DNA from: a virus
IMG/VR virus record: IMGVR_UViG_3300021378_002906
Coordinates: 1-49,869 of that record
Reading direction: 5' to 3' (one strand)
DNA: 49,869 nt
The translations under genes were made by a program, and so were the position numbers. This document shows positions 16,605-25,837 of this stretch, one piece after another. A model generated the notes under the pieces. The model was not told the DNA's origin and ran no database searches. It worked only from the letters and a program-made list of their open reading frames with translations. Positions within the stretch are counted from its first letter, which is position 1; each line of letters opens with the position of its first letter.

Positions 16605-19600
16605 TTATCTAAGCGAGCCTCCTAATCTTTTTTCTTCTCTAAGAACTTCTAAGACTTTAAGCTTGATAGCCTTGCCTAACTCTTCTCTAGCTCTAGAGCC
16701 CCCGTCGGACCCTTGACTTTCCGAACTTTCTTGACCTCTACCACTAGATCCTTGAGTTGCGCTGTTACCACCTCCATTGACGGTTATATTTATTTCTCCA
16801 GAATTTTCTCTGGTTGCAGCTAATAATTCGTCCAGCTTATCTACAATCTTTTCTGAATTTTCGGTGTCCCCGCCAGAGTTAAGGCTTTCAAGATTTTCTT
16901 GTCCTATTCTTTCTGTAGCAGCCTTGTTTAATACAAACTCCCCACCACTAAGCATAGCCATAACGCTGTCCACATCAGAAGAGCCTCCTGTAACGTAACC
17001 TCCTGTAGCGTAATTACTTCCATTTCTGTAACCATCCGCAACTTTACGATAATAACTTCCCTCTCCTGAAAAATTAGCAATACCGCCTGTTCCTCCAGAT
17101 CCTCCCCAGAAGCTCTTCAGGTAACCTCCATTGCTTTGGACGTTTGAATTAAATGAACCTCCAGTCGATCCATCGGCAGCTGATGCACCAGCCGCAGCAA
17201 TTCCAGATGCACCAGCCTGTGCTCCCATTGTAATTAAACTTATAGCTAAATTAGTTAATATTGCTTTCTTTCTTGCTTTCTCTTGTTCTTTGAGATCTTT
17301 CAGCAGTTGTTTGTATTCAGCAACTTGCTGTTTGTATTCCAGATTCAATCCAAATGCTTGCCCTTTAGCTTCTCTTGTCGCTGCCTGTAGAGGCGTCTCT
17401 CTTGTTCTTCCGAAGTTAGTAAGCCTAACACTTTCTGGTTCCAGGGATATGCCAGAAGCTCCAGCAAAGCTATTTGTAGAGTCACGATTGCCGCTAGTGA
17501 AAGCCTGTGTTGAAAAGTCTAATAAGTTTTGGTCTCCCGTTATGCTTCCTTCTCCGTATAAACCAGGAATTATATATCCTCCATTTCCTGTTTGTTTTCT
17601 CAAAGACCCTTTTCTGATCTCACTTCCAAATATATCTGTAGTTCGAAAATCCTCCTCTTCTCTAGCAAATGGAACTCCAGAAACCAAGCCTCCTTTTGCA
17701 AATTTTTGCAACTTACCTTGATTTAAGGCTTCTAAAAATGTTGTACCAAAAGACGATACCGAATCTTTGGACATAACAAATTCACCACCAGTTAATAAGG
17801 ATGGTACTTCATTCTTCTTTTCAGAACTGGCAACCTTTAAACGCGAAAGCCTCTCATCTAAAACACTACCGAGTTTTGGATCAAAAGATCTCTCAAGGCC
17901 AGATGCTGGTGTGGCATCTGATGCCAGTAGACCAGATTCAGATCTGAATTTAACATTATCTTCTGTTTTTTGTTTTTTCTCTTTTATGAAATTCTCATAA
18001 TCCGTCCATTTAGAAGCGAAAGATCCAGAGTCAGATCTTAATTCTCTGTTTCTTAATCTTTCATCTGGTTTATAGACTTCAGAAAAGTCAGCTTTAGGTG
18101 TGAATTTTGATGCAATCAGTCCAGACTGTGTTCTGTTCTCTTCTTTTTCGTCTTGTCTCTTATTGCTGACCACTCTTGTTGCGTCTGCTTGTGGAGTCCA
18201 ATCCGATGACTCGATTCCAGACTCAGTTCTAATTCTTACTCTATCTTCTGTTTTTTTCTTTTTTGCGTTTACGATGCTAGCCGCAACGGTCCATTTAGAA
18301 GCTACTATTCCAGATTCTGTTCTGTCATCTTGATCTATGGTTTTACCGTCTTCATCCTCTTTTGATCTTGATGCTTTTGGGGTCCAATCTGAAGCCAAGA
18401 TGCCAGACTGAGTTCTATCTCCTTCGTTAACACCTCTTCTGTATTTTGTGTATTCGTTTATTGGGTCATTCCCTCCACCAACCATTCCGCCAGCAGCGAA
18501 ACCAGGAAGCTTACCAGAGTTTATAGACTCCATCATTCCAGATCCATATTTCTGAACAGCACTTTTTCTCATGACAAATTCGCCGCCCATCAGAACAGCT
18601 GGTACGTCATCTTTCATTCCAGAACCTCCAGTTACCCTTCCACCTTCTGCAAGTCCCACAGCGCCTAAGATGGGGCCAAGGAAAGAACCAACTCCAGGTA
18701 TAAGGCCAGCTAAACTACCAATAGCTCCACCAAGAAAACCACCGCCACCAGTAGAGCCTTGTATACCGCCTCCGCCTCCGCCTCCGCCGCCATTAACGAC
18801 ATTAACAAAAACAGGGTTTGATTGAGAACCTTTTGGTCCACCGCTTTCGCCACCTAGACCCAATAAACCAGCTACACCACTTATATCTTGTCCAATAAGA
18901 CCGCTGAGGGCTTTAAGACCACCGCCTTTTATATCAATACCTCCACCTTCGCTTTCGCCACCTTCTGCCGTCAAACCCCCTTCGTCGGCTGATGTTACAA
19001 AAAGTGGGCTTGTTTTTGTAAGCCCTCTACTACTATTTACCAAGGTGGCTCCTGCAATAGAGCCTCCAACAGAGCCTGCTTTATCTTTATTGCCAAAGAT
19101 ATTTCCAAATATTCCTGGTAATCCAGTATCTCCACCACCGAACACAACGCCCCTTAGTAGATTATTTAAAGAAGTTTTTGCAAGTTCGTCGAGAAAGCCA
19201 GTAGCAGCCTCTCTTAAGGTATCTCTAAGAGATTCTCCCTTGCTTAAAGAGTCTACTAATCCATCTGATAATGTATCAACGAAATCGCTAGACGCACTAG
19301 CCAGAAGCTCTTTAATCTCTCTAGCTGAATCTTCTGGGCTCTTACCTTGTCTTTTGAATAGTTCTCCTATACTTGGGTTGTCTTTTTGAGATTCAAGAAC
19401 AGCAGCTTCATTTAAGATTGCTTCTTTTTCACCTGTGGTTTTTGCCTCATTAAGTTTTTCTCTTAAAGCTAATATTTTGAGATTTATTTGATATTCATAT
19501 TCAAGCTGAGACCTAGAAGCTGTACTTATATCTCTTAAAACGGCAAGCTCTTTTTCTCTACGTAAAACATATTCATTAGCTTGTCTTACTCTATCTACTT

Positions 19601-22600
19601 CAGTGCCTCCTGCATTCTGCAGAGTGTCTAACCTACCCTCGCTTGTTCCAGCAGATTGAAGAGTGCCAGCGTCAGCGGTTGTTAAAATATCAAAAGTATT
19701 CTGAGCTCTTTGCTCTCCAATATTTTCAAACTCAGACCTAATTAAACTAGCCAGTGTTTTAAGACTACCCGTAAAATTCTTAAGAGCTGCGTCTGCTTTT
19801 AGATTTGCTATAGTCTGTTTGTCTATAGCTTTTCGACTTAGATCTACTGCTTTTTGATAAGCATCTGTGTTTATTATTTCAGCTGCATCTTTGTCTTTTT
19901 GTGATAAAAATGGTGCAAATGATGGTGCCTCTTCTTTCTCTTTTCCTTTTAGTGGGGAGAAGAGATTACCAGCAGCACCAAGTTGAGGAGCTTTTGGAAT
20001 ACTAAATAAATTTGAAATGCTTGGAATTAATGTCAACATCGCCCTGTTTAAGGTTTCTGTTGAAGTTGTCAAATTTGTTTGACTTGTTTTTTGTCCTTCG
20101 TTTGCTGCTTTTAGATCACCTGAGGCCTTAGCAGCTTCATCTATATCTCCAGCAGTATTAACAGGTTCTTTAACCGCTAATTCCTTAAGTCTTTGTTGGA
20201 CTTGTAATTCTTCGCCTTTCAGTGTGGCTACTTGTTGTGAGAATGTTTGTATTTGAGTAAGAGCATTCTGAATTTGGCCTTCTTGTGCTTTTATTTCTGC
20301 TTTCTTACCTTCTATACTAGCTAGGATTCCTCCAGAACCTTGTGTCAAACTTGTAGCTCTTTGAGAATCTCCCCCAAAACCGTCAGGGCTTTGATTGATT
20401 AAATTATCTAATTCATTTTTTAACTCATTTAATTTTACTTTATTATCCTCCAGGTTTTTGTTAAATGTCGTTAAAGAACCTGCAGCTTTTTCAAATTCTT
20501 TATCTCTTGCTGGTCTTCTTGTTAATTCAGATTTTTCTATACCTGCTCTCTCTTTAGCTCTGGATTCCGAAACAACCTTGGCTACATATGCTCCAAACTT
20601 ATTAACATTAGATCCAAAAACATTAACATTAGCTCCGAATTCTGTTTTCAAACCCTCTGTTAAGGTTCTTCTTAAATCATCAATAAGCTTTTGGCTCTTC
20701 TTCGATTGATCCTCTGCGAGTTTCTTAGAGTCAGCTATTGATTGTTCTATCAACTTTCCAACCGAAACCTCTAAAGGAGCTAAATCTAATATGTCTTTAG
20801 TTCCAGTTATTTTATCTTCCAAACCCTTTCTTTTGGATGGGTCTATAACATCAGAAAAGGCTCTCAATTGAGATACAAGATCATCAGCTTTAGCTTCTGT
20901 TCCTGCTTTTCTATCCTTACGAATATCTAAATTCGTTTGTTTTATGTCCAATGCATTAGAAGACCTAACGTCTGAAGCTGTACCTTTTCTTCCAGCCGTC
21001 CTTACTTCAAGCCTAGCTCTTTCTATATCTATTTCTCTCTGCTCTGAATCAAGAGCGGAACTGCCGATATCTCTTTGTCTTTTAGTACGCCTATCACGAA
21101 TGTCACTAATTCTTTTCTCTTCTGCAGATTGAAGTTTTAATATTTTAAGTCTTGCATTTTGAAGGTCATTATCAGTTTTTGCTAATACCGCTCTCTTTGT
21201 TGCGTCTGTTATATTTTGCTTTATAATACCAATAACCTCTTTTTCTTTTCCTGCTATACCCTCTATACGAGAAAGCCTTTCTTCTGCAAACTTAACTATA
21301 TCTCCTTCAAACTTTCCAGTCTTTAATAGATTATCACTAATATTTAAAACAACATCTGCAACTTGCTGGTATGCTCTAGCATCTATAGTACCGCCAACAT
21401 CTGGTATGAAACTTGTCTTTAATCCTTCGTCTGACAATATTCCTTTAGTGTAAATATCCGATATCTCCTGTCGCAAATCTTTTTCTATATTTAGGTTCTG
21501 AATCCTCCGATCTAATTCGGCACCTTGTATATCATTTGTATCTGCAGAAGCTTTTAAAAGCTCAAGTCTGAATTGTTTTTCTGATTTTATTCCAGCTATT
21601 GTTTTTTGCTGTGCAACAACAGAATCCAAAGCTGAAAGAGCTGTATCTCTTAGCACTCTTCTAGAATCTTCCTCAATCTGTTTGAGTTTTTTCGCTGCGT
21701 CTGCAGCAGATTCCAATTTCTTTTCTATCTTACTTCTTACTGTTACTTCTTTTTCTAGGTCTTTCAGGAGTTGCTTTTCCTCTACGACCCTATTTTCATC
21801 GCCATCAATTTTTGCAATTTTCTCTCTCAACCTTATTTCCTCCTTGAGAGCGTCTTCTCTTCTCGATTGATCTTCTTTGCTTAATTTATTTTTCTGTTGC
21901 GATAAAAATTTCTTTACATCTTCTGGTTTTTCAAGAAGTTTTTGTTTATCTTCACCACTCAATGTAGAAATTAAAGAATTATCAGCTAAACCTCTAACCT
22001 TTTTTCCTATCCCGTCTTTCCTTCCCTCGTTTAAAACTTTCGTTATTATTTCTTTAGGGTCTGTTATTGTTTTTCCTTTTTCGTCTTCGATACCCCTTAT
22101 TTTTAATCTCAATTCTTTTAGTACTAAATCAGTAGGTGACTCACCCCCTTTATCAATACTTAAAGCCGCATCAAGAGAGGATTCCCTAAGTTTCTCTAGA
22201 GACTTTGCTGCCGCTTCCGCTGGCGTATCTACAAACCCTAGAAATCTACCGACACCCTTTAAAACATCACCCACTTTTGCAAACAGGTCTATATCAAGAA
22301 ACTTTTTAAATGCAAAATTAACCAGAGGCAGCACTGTGGCTATAGTCCCAATAATGGGAACAAGTCTCCCAAAATTAAGAGCCAATTTAGCTATTGGTAA
22401 TTTAGCAAGACCCCCTAAAGATTTAAAAGCTCCACCAACTCCTCCAGCCGCCCTACCAGCGGCTATTTGCCCCTTTGCTCCAATAACTTTTCGCCCCGTA
22501 GCAAAAGACTTACCTGCCTTTACTTTGCCCAAGCCAGGGGTTATTCCTACTGATTGAAGACCGAACAGAACAGAGGCTGCAGTTAAAGCGGCTTTAGAAA

Positions 22601-25600
22601 ATTCTGCTACAGCTTGTGAACTTCCTTCTGCTTCATTAGCCAATCCACCTAAAACACTCTGAGCTATAAAAAATATTCCAGAAGCCTTCAAATACGAAGC
22701 TGTTGATTTTTCTGAAGCTACTAATTGACCTTGACTTGCTTTAGTGAGGCCTTTAGAAGCTCGAGTTTGATCTTCAATTGCTTTCTGATTAGCTTTTCTT
22801 GCGCTAGAAGCCATCTCTTGCCCCACAAAATTAGGAACAAAGCCTCCAGAAGCATTCTTGGGCACAGCACCAGTAGGCTCATCCCTAGTATTAGTTACAG
22901 CAAGACCTTCTGGGTTTTGGCTGTTTCTTAATTTACCATCTTGGTTTATTCTTACTTGATTGATGGGAATACCAGCTTGTCTTTCTCTGCCGATGGCTTC
23001 TTCAAGTGGGCTTTGATTTTGTGCGAAGTTTGGGATATAACCAGAAGCAGATCTTTTCAATATACCGCTTTTGTCAGAAGTAAAAGACTGACCCTCTAAT
23101 CTACTTAAATCACCCTGTTTTACTGTATAAGTTCCATTAGGATACCTTCCATTGCGGCCTTTTTTTAGAAACCCTAATTCTTTTGCATCAGCATTTAATA
23201 GTTTTTTGCCTACAAGATCTACCTCATTGCCTTTTCTTCCGAATGCTGCTTTGCCACCAACTAATACATCAAAAAACTTTTTAGCGGCCGACTTCTGAAG
23301 TTCCTTGCCAGATGACCCCTTAACTTCGGCACCCGACTTGCCCTGGCCTGCTCCAACTCCAAAAGCGGTATATAAGCCATCAGACTTTGGCAAATCTATT
23401 AATGAGTTTTCTGTTCTTGATTCGTAATCCTTAAATCCAGCTCCATCTAATATAGAAGCTAAAGCAACCTCAAAAACACTTCCAGCTAAAGAATTTACCG
23501 CTCCCTTCTGGAATCTTCCTTTTAATTTATCAGCACTTTCAGACCTGACATTGATTGGGTTAGAAATACCCACAGCCGTTTTGACTGCTTGTTCGGCACC
23601 TAAATCTCTAATTTCAGTTTCTAATTTATCTATGTAAGAAGCACCCCCAGCATCACCTTTTGGCCTTTTTGCTTGAAACGTTGGTACATCTATCTTGGTA
23701 AGAAGTCTTTCACTAAAACCTTGTTGCCCCGCTGTCGCCACGGAGTCATAAATTCTTGTTTCATTTTTTTTATCTTTAACTCCATAAAATGAAGAATCGG
23801 CTTTATCTGAACCATAAGAACCTGTAAGCAAAACAAAATCTCTACCTCCCTCGTTTACGTATCCCTTTGCAAAATTAGGAATATAACCACCAGCCGCATT
23901 TATCTTCTTGGCTCCACTTGGCAACCCCATAGACTTAACCATGTCTTGGTTGAAGATGGCAGATCCACCACCAGCGTAGTTAGGAACAATATACTCACTA
24001 CTATTAGCGACCATAGTACCACTTTTGCCATTCCCAAACGCGAAGTTCGGGATAACAACTGGTTTAGCTCCGCTTGGAGCACCACCTACACCTTTTGAGA
24101 TGTCTTTTTGTTCCGCCCCAATTGGAAAATAACCTCCAGCAGCCCTTTTTGTTGCTCTGGCTGTAGGTGAAACTACACCAGGAGCTATACGAGCTGACAA
24201 AGCACTTAGCTGCGATGTAAGTTTAACTCTCTCCCTTAAAGCTACATTGAAAAATTCTGATTGCTGAAGTCTTTTTTGTTCAGCAGTTAAAGAAGAATTT
24301 TCTATCCTTAAAATATTTTCTCTAACACTTTTATCATTCAGTAGGGTCCCAACTATTTGTTGTTGAATACTCTTTAGTTTTTCCGCTTGCTTATTTAAAC
24401 CTAGGAATGTTTTAAAAGAATCGATTCCAAACTTCAAAAGCTGTTTAGATAACTGGAACAAAAGAACACCAAAAATAGCAAGCCCCCCTTTGACCAAAGC
24501 TCCACTTAATCCGCTTAAAAACCCTTTTGCAAACTTAGCACCAGGCCCCTCCCCATCTAAAAAATTATTTACAGAAGAAACAAAGTTGTTTACTATGTTT
24601 AAAAGTTCTTTAAACGTATCTGTTACCCCAAGCTCACCAAGATTGTTAGCAAGCTCTTTAACTGTTAAAGTAGTCCTGGTTATTGCGGCAGCTAACGTTT
24701 GATTAAGAATTATATTTTTCTGATAAGCTTGATCGGTAGCGCTCCTGAAAGCTTCAGTCGCCTGTATAGCTATCGATGTCTCACTACTGTAGTCAGACAA
24801 AGCTGCAATCAGCGGAGCTATCTGGAATCCACCGCCGATTTTCTCAGTGATAGATCTTATTTGAATATCATTTAAGTCTTGCAACTTGCCTGCTAAATTT
24901 TCTATTAACTTAGTCGCTGGTAAAATTTTACCTTCTACATCTGTTATTTGCACTCCAAGACTCTCCAAAAGCTTTAGGTTTCCAGCGCGACCAATACGAG
25001 TAAAGATTGTTTTAAATGAGTTGCCTATAACAGCTCCACCACGGGCTGTCTTTTGCTGCACAGCAGTTATAATTCCCCCAAGCTCATCAATACTAACGCC
25101 AGCTTGTTGAGCAACAGAGGCAGAACGTTTAAATCCTTCAATAAGATCTCTTTCAGAAACCGCAAACTTGTTTGCGGCATTACTAACTTTATTAAGAACC
25201 TCTCCAGTTGTTAAGCCTTCTTTAGAGAAACTGTTAACGGCAGCAGTCAATCCAGCTACAGCTTCTGCGGCATTTATACCTGAAAGCCTGGAAAGAATAA
25301 GTGCATCATTAAGTCTTTTGGTAACCTCTGTCGCATTTAAACCCTGCCTTGATAACTCGAGAGCAGCGTCAGCAACAGTATCAAAAGTTTGTTGCGTATT
25401 TCTTGCTATATCAAAAATTTTCCCTTTAAGCGCATCTAATCCAGATACAGTAGTGTTAAGTATAGAGTTTATTTTGCCAAGACTAGCCTCAACCTCGATG
25501 GTTGTGGTAACCAAACTCTTAAAGGATTGTACTACTGCATTAATAATACCAACAGAAGCACCGAAAGCAATGACACGGGCATTTGCCGCTTGCATGGACT

Positions 25601-25790
25601 TGCCAAACTCATCAGCTTGTCCAGTTATTCTTCCAAGAGGCTGTTCAAGAGATTTGATATCCTTGGCGTTAGTACCAAGATCAATTTTTAAGTTTCTTCC
25701 AGCTTTCTTTGCTACGCTAGCAACCTGCCTTTCAAGCTTCCTTTGATTTACTAGTCTTCCTTCTAACGGTAATTGTACTGATTCTGGCAT
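16605..25790 (-). CDS. Tail tape measure protein (3061 aa)
   Basis: Residues ~60-310 carry the TP901-type tape measure core (RVIAFGASVGIINAVVQSF, LEQ-rich helices, GGAVIGNSFKTIFTRIGR). Hydrophobic segments lie at ~431-452 and ~1131-1160. Six IPNFA-like motifs occur at ~552, 578, 600, 633, 915 and 980. A nuclease-like domain is inserted between the fourth and fifth. Long charged coiled coils follow (about 1200-1800), then a second amphipathic region, a polyglycine run near 18763-18793, three copies of a (S/M/T)GGEFVxxKxxxxxxG module (18563-18602, 17771-17801, 16931-16962) and six RTxSGI repeats. Tape measures set tail length at ~1.5 angstrom per residue, giving very roughly 400-460 nm. The ATG at 25790 has a purine-rich AAAGGAAAAAAGG upstream. 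Identification is firm. Confidence 0.93.
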   Translation of the reverse strand: MPESVQLPLEGRLVNQRKLERQVASVAKKAGRNLKIDLGTNAKDIKSLEQPLGRITGQADEFGKSMQAANARVIAFGASVGIINAVVQSFKSLVTTTIEVEASLGKINSILNTTVSGLDALKGKIFDIARNTQQTFDTVADAALELSRQGLNATEVTKRLNDALILSRLSGINAAEAVAGLTAAVNSFSKEGLTTGEVLNKVSNAANKFAVSERDLIEGFKRSASVAQQAGVSIDELGGIITAVQQKTARGGAVIGNSFKTIFTRIGRAGNLKLLESLGVQITDVEGKILPATKLIENLAGKLQDLNDIQIRSITEKIGGGFQIAPLIAALSDYSSETSIAIQATEAFRSATDQAYQKNIILNQTLAAAITRTTLTVKELANNLGELGVTDTFKELLNIVNNFVSSVNNFLDGEGPGAKFAKGFLSGLSGALVKGGLAIFGVLLFQLSKQLLKFGIDSFKTFLGLNKQAEKLKSIQQQIVGTLLNDKSVRENILRIENSSLTAEQKRLQQSEFFNVALRERVKLTSQLSALSARIAPGVVSPTARATKRAAGGYFPIGAEQKDISKGVGGAPSGAKPVVIPNFAFGNGKSGTMVANSSEYIVPNYAGGGSAIFNQDMVKSMGLPSGAKKINAAGGYIPNFAKGYVNEGGRDFVLLTGSYGSDKADSSFYGVKDKKNETRIYDSVATAGQQGFSERLLTKIDVPTFQAKRPKGDAGGASYIDKLETEIRDLGAEQAVKTAVGISNPINVRSESADKLKGRFQKGAVNSLAGSVFEVALASILDGAGFKDYESRTENSLIDLPKSDGLYTAFGVGAGQGKSGAEVKGSSGKELQKSAAKKFFDVLVGGKAAFGRKGNEVDLVGKKLLNADAKELGFLKKGRNGRYPNGTYTVKQGDLSRLEGQSFTSDKSGILKRSASGYIPNFAQNQSPLEEAIGRERQAGIPINQVRINQDGKLRNSQNPEGLAVTNTRDEPTGAVPKNASGGFVPNFVGQEMASSARKANQKAIEDQTRASKGLTKASQGQLVASEKSTASYLKASGIFFIAQSVLGGLANEAEGSSQAVAEFSKAALTAASVLFGLQSVGITPGLGKVKAGKSFATGRKVIGAKGQIAAGRAAGGVGGAFKSLGGLAKLPIAKLALNFGRLVPIIGTIATVLPLVNFAFKKFLDIDLFAKVGDVLKGVGRFLGFVDTPAEAAAKSLEKLRESSLDAALSIDKGGESPTDLVLKELRLKIRGIEDEKGKTITDPKEIITKVLNEGRKDGIGKKVRGLADNSLISTLSGEDKQKLLEKPEDVKKFLSQQKNKLSKEDQSRREDALKEEIRLREKIAKIDGDENRVVEEKQLLKDLEKEVTVRSKIEKKLESAADAAKKLKQIEEDSRRVLRDTALSALDSVVAQQKTIAGIKSEKQFRLELLKASADTNDIQGAELDRRIQNLNIEKDLRQEISDIYTKGILSDEGLKTSFIPDVGGTIDARAYQQVADVVLNISDNLLKTGKFEGDIVKFAEERLSRIEGIAGKEKEVIGIIKQNITDATKRAVLAKTDNDLQNARLKILKLQSAEEKRISDIRDRRTKRQRDIGSSALDSEQREIDIERARLEVRTAGRKGTASDVRSSNALDIKQTNLDIRKDRKAGTEAKADDLVSQLRAFSDVIDPSKRKGLEDKITGTKDILDLAPLEVSVGKLIEQSIADSKKLAEDQSKKSQKLIDDLRRTLTEGLKTEFGANVNVFGSNVNKFGAYVAKVVSESRAKERAGIEKSELTRRPARDKEFEKAAGSLTTFNKNLEDNKVKLNELKNELDNLINQSPDGFGGDSQRATSLTQGSGGILASIEGKKAEIKAQEGQIQNALTQIQTFSQQVATLKGEELQVQQRLKELAVKEPVNTAGDIDEAAKASGDLKAANEGQKTSQTNLTTSTETLNRAMLTLIPSISNLFSIPKAPQLGAAGNLFSPLKGKEKEEAPSFAPFLSQKDKDAAEIINTDAYQKAVDLSRKAIDKQTIANLKADAALKNFTGSLKTLASLIRSEFENIGEQRAQNTFDILTTADAGTLQSAGTSEGRLDTLQNAGGTEVDRVRQANEYVLRREKELAVLRDISTASRSQLEYEYQINLKILALREKLNEAKTTGEKEAILNEAAVLESQKDNPSIGELFKRQGKSPEDSAREIKELLASASSDFVDTLSDGLVDSLSKGESLRDTLREAATGFLDELAKTSLNNLLRGVVFGGGDTGLPGIFGNIFGNKDKAGSVGGSIAGATLVNSSRGLTKTSPLFVTSADEGGLTAEGGESEGGGIDIKGGGLKALSGLIGQDISGVAGLLGLGGESGGPKGSQSNPVFVNVVNGGGGGGGGGIQGSTGGGGFLGGAIGSLAGLIPGVGSFLGPILGAVGLAEGGRVTGGSGMKDDVPAVLMGGEFVMRKSAVQKYGSGMMESINSGKLPGFAAGGMVGGGNDPINEYTKYRRGVNEGDRTQSGILASDWTPKASRSKEDEDGKTIDQDDRTESGIVASKWTVAASIVNAKKKKTEDRVRIRTESGIESSDWTPQADATRVVSNKRQDEKEENRTQSGLIASKFTPKADFSEVYKPDERLRNRELRSDSGSFASKWTDYENFIKEKKQKTEDNVKFRSESGLLASDATPASGLERSFDPKLGSVLDERLSRLKVASSEKKNEVPSLLTGGEFVMSKDSVSSFGTTFLEALNQGKLQKFAKGGLVSGVPFAREEEDFRTTDIFGSEIRKGSLRKQTGNGGYIIPGLYGEGSITGDQNLLDFSTQAFTSGNRDSTNSFAGASGISLEPESVRLTNFGRTRETPLQAATREAKGQAFGLNLEYKQQVAEYKQLLKDLKEQEKARKKAILTNLAISLITMGAQAGASGIAAAGASAADGSTGGSFNSNVQSNGGYLKSFWGGSGGTGGIANFSGEGSYYRKVADGYRNGSNYATGGYVTGGSSDVDSVMAMLSGGEFVLNKAATERIGQENLESLNSGGDTENSEKIVDKLDELLAATRENSGEINITVNGGGNSATQGSSGRGQESSESQGSDGGSRAREELGKAIKLKVLEVLREEKRLGGSLR
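17898..18425 (-). repeat. Six tandem RTxSGIxASxWTP repeats in the tape measure gene
   Basis: Six copies of a unit of ~31-32 residues, each with a core R(T/S)(Q/E/D)SG followed by (I/L/S)xAS(D/K)(W/F/A)T and a lysine/glutamate-rich spacer. Core positions are near 18393-18419, 18294-18325, 18205-18235, 18108-18138, 18012-18043 and 17920-17951, so the period is 92-97 nt. The repeats sit between the first and second GGEFVM modules of the protein. The copies are diverged at the DNA level, so this is not a recent slippage array. Confidence 0.85.
23046..23873 (-). other. PD-(D/E)XK nuclease-like domain inserted in the tape measure protein
   Basis: Between two IPNFA motifs (residues ~640 and ~915) lies a ~275-residue segment that does not look like a tape measure. 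It contains an alpha-helix with a glutamate (AGSVFEVALASIL, E774), then D799 in NSLIDLP, and E822-x-K824 in GAEVKGSSG. That E, D, ExK order is the classic signature of PD-(D/E)XK (restriction-endonuclease-like) folds. The residue numbers are my own count. The function is inferred: it could be an active nuclease, a decayed one or a structural use of the fold. Confidence 0.5.
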
Positions 25791-25837
25791 AGTCGTGTAA
25801 CCTTTTTTCCTTTATATAGGATACACAAGAAGGTGAT
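25791..25837 (-). promoter_or_regulatory. Candidate promoter and ribosome binding site for the tape measure gene
   Basis: Reading the minus strand, the 47-nt gap contains GTGTAT (25826-25821), TATAAA (25816-25811), and AGGAAAAAAGG ending about 10 nt before the ATG at 25790. Unlike most starts in this phage, this one has a plausible Shine-Dalgarno sequence and a leader. The GTGTAT element also occurs upstream of other block-leading genes. Confidence 0.4.

Noticed and set aside
17898-18425. CRISPR-like array
   Set aside because: The repeats are protein-coding, with diverged units and no spacer/repeat alternation.
23900-24085. Small minus-strand open frame within the tape measure gene
   Set aside because: Different frame fully inside a solid gene, no start signal.
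25168-25746. Long plus-strand open frame opposite the tape measure N-terminal region (also at 21877-22557 and 17131-17721)
   Set aside because: It is antisense to a strongly supported gene; repeated helix-rich codons on one strand give open antisense frames. No homology-like motif or start signal is visible.
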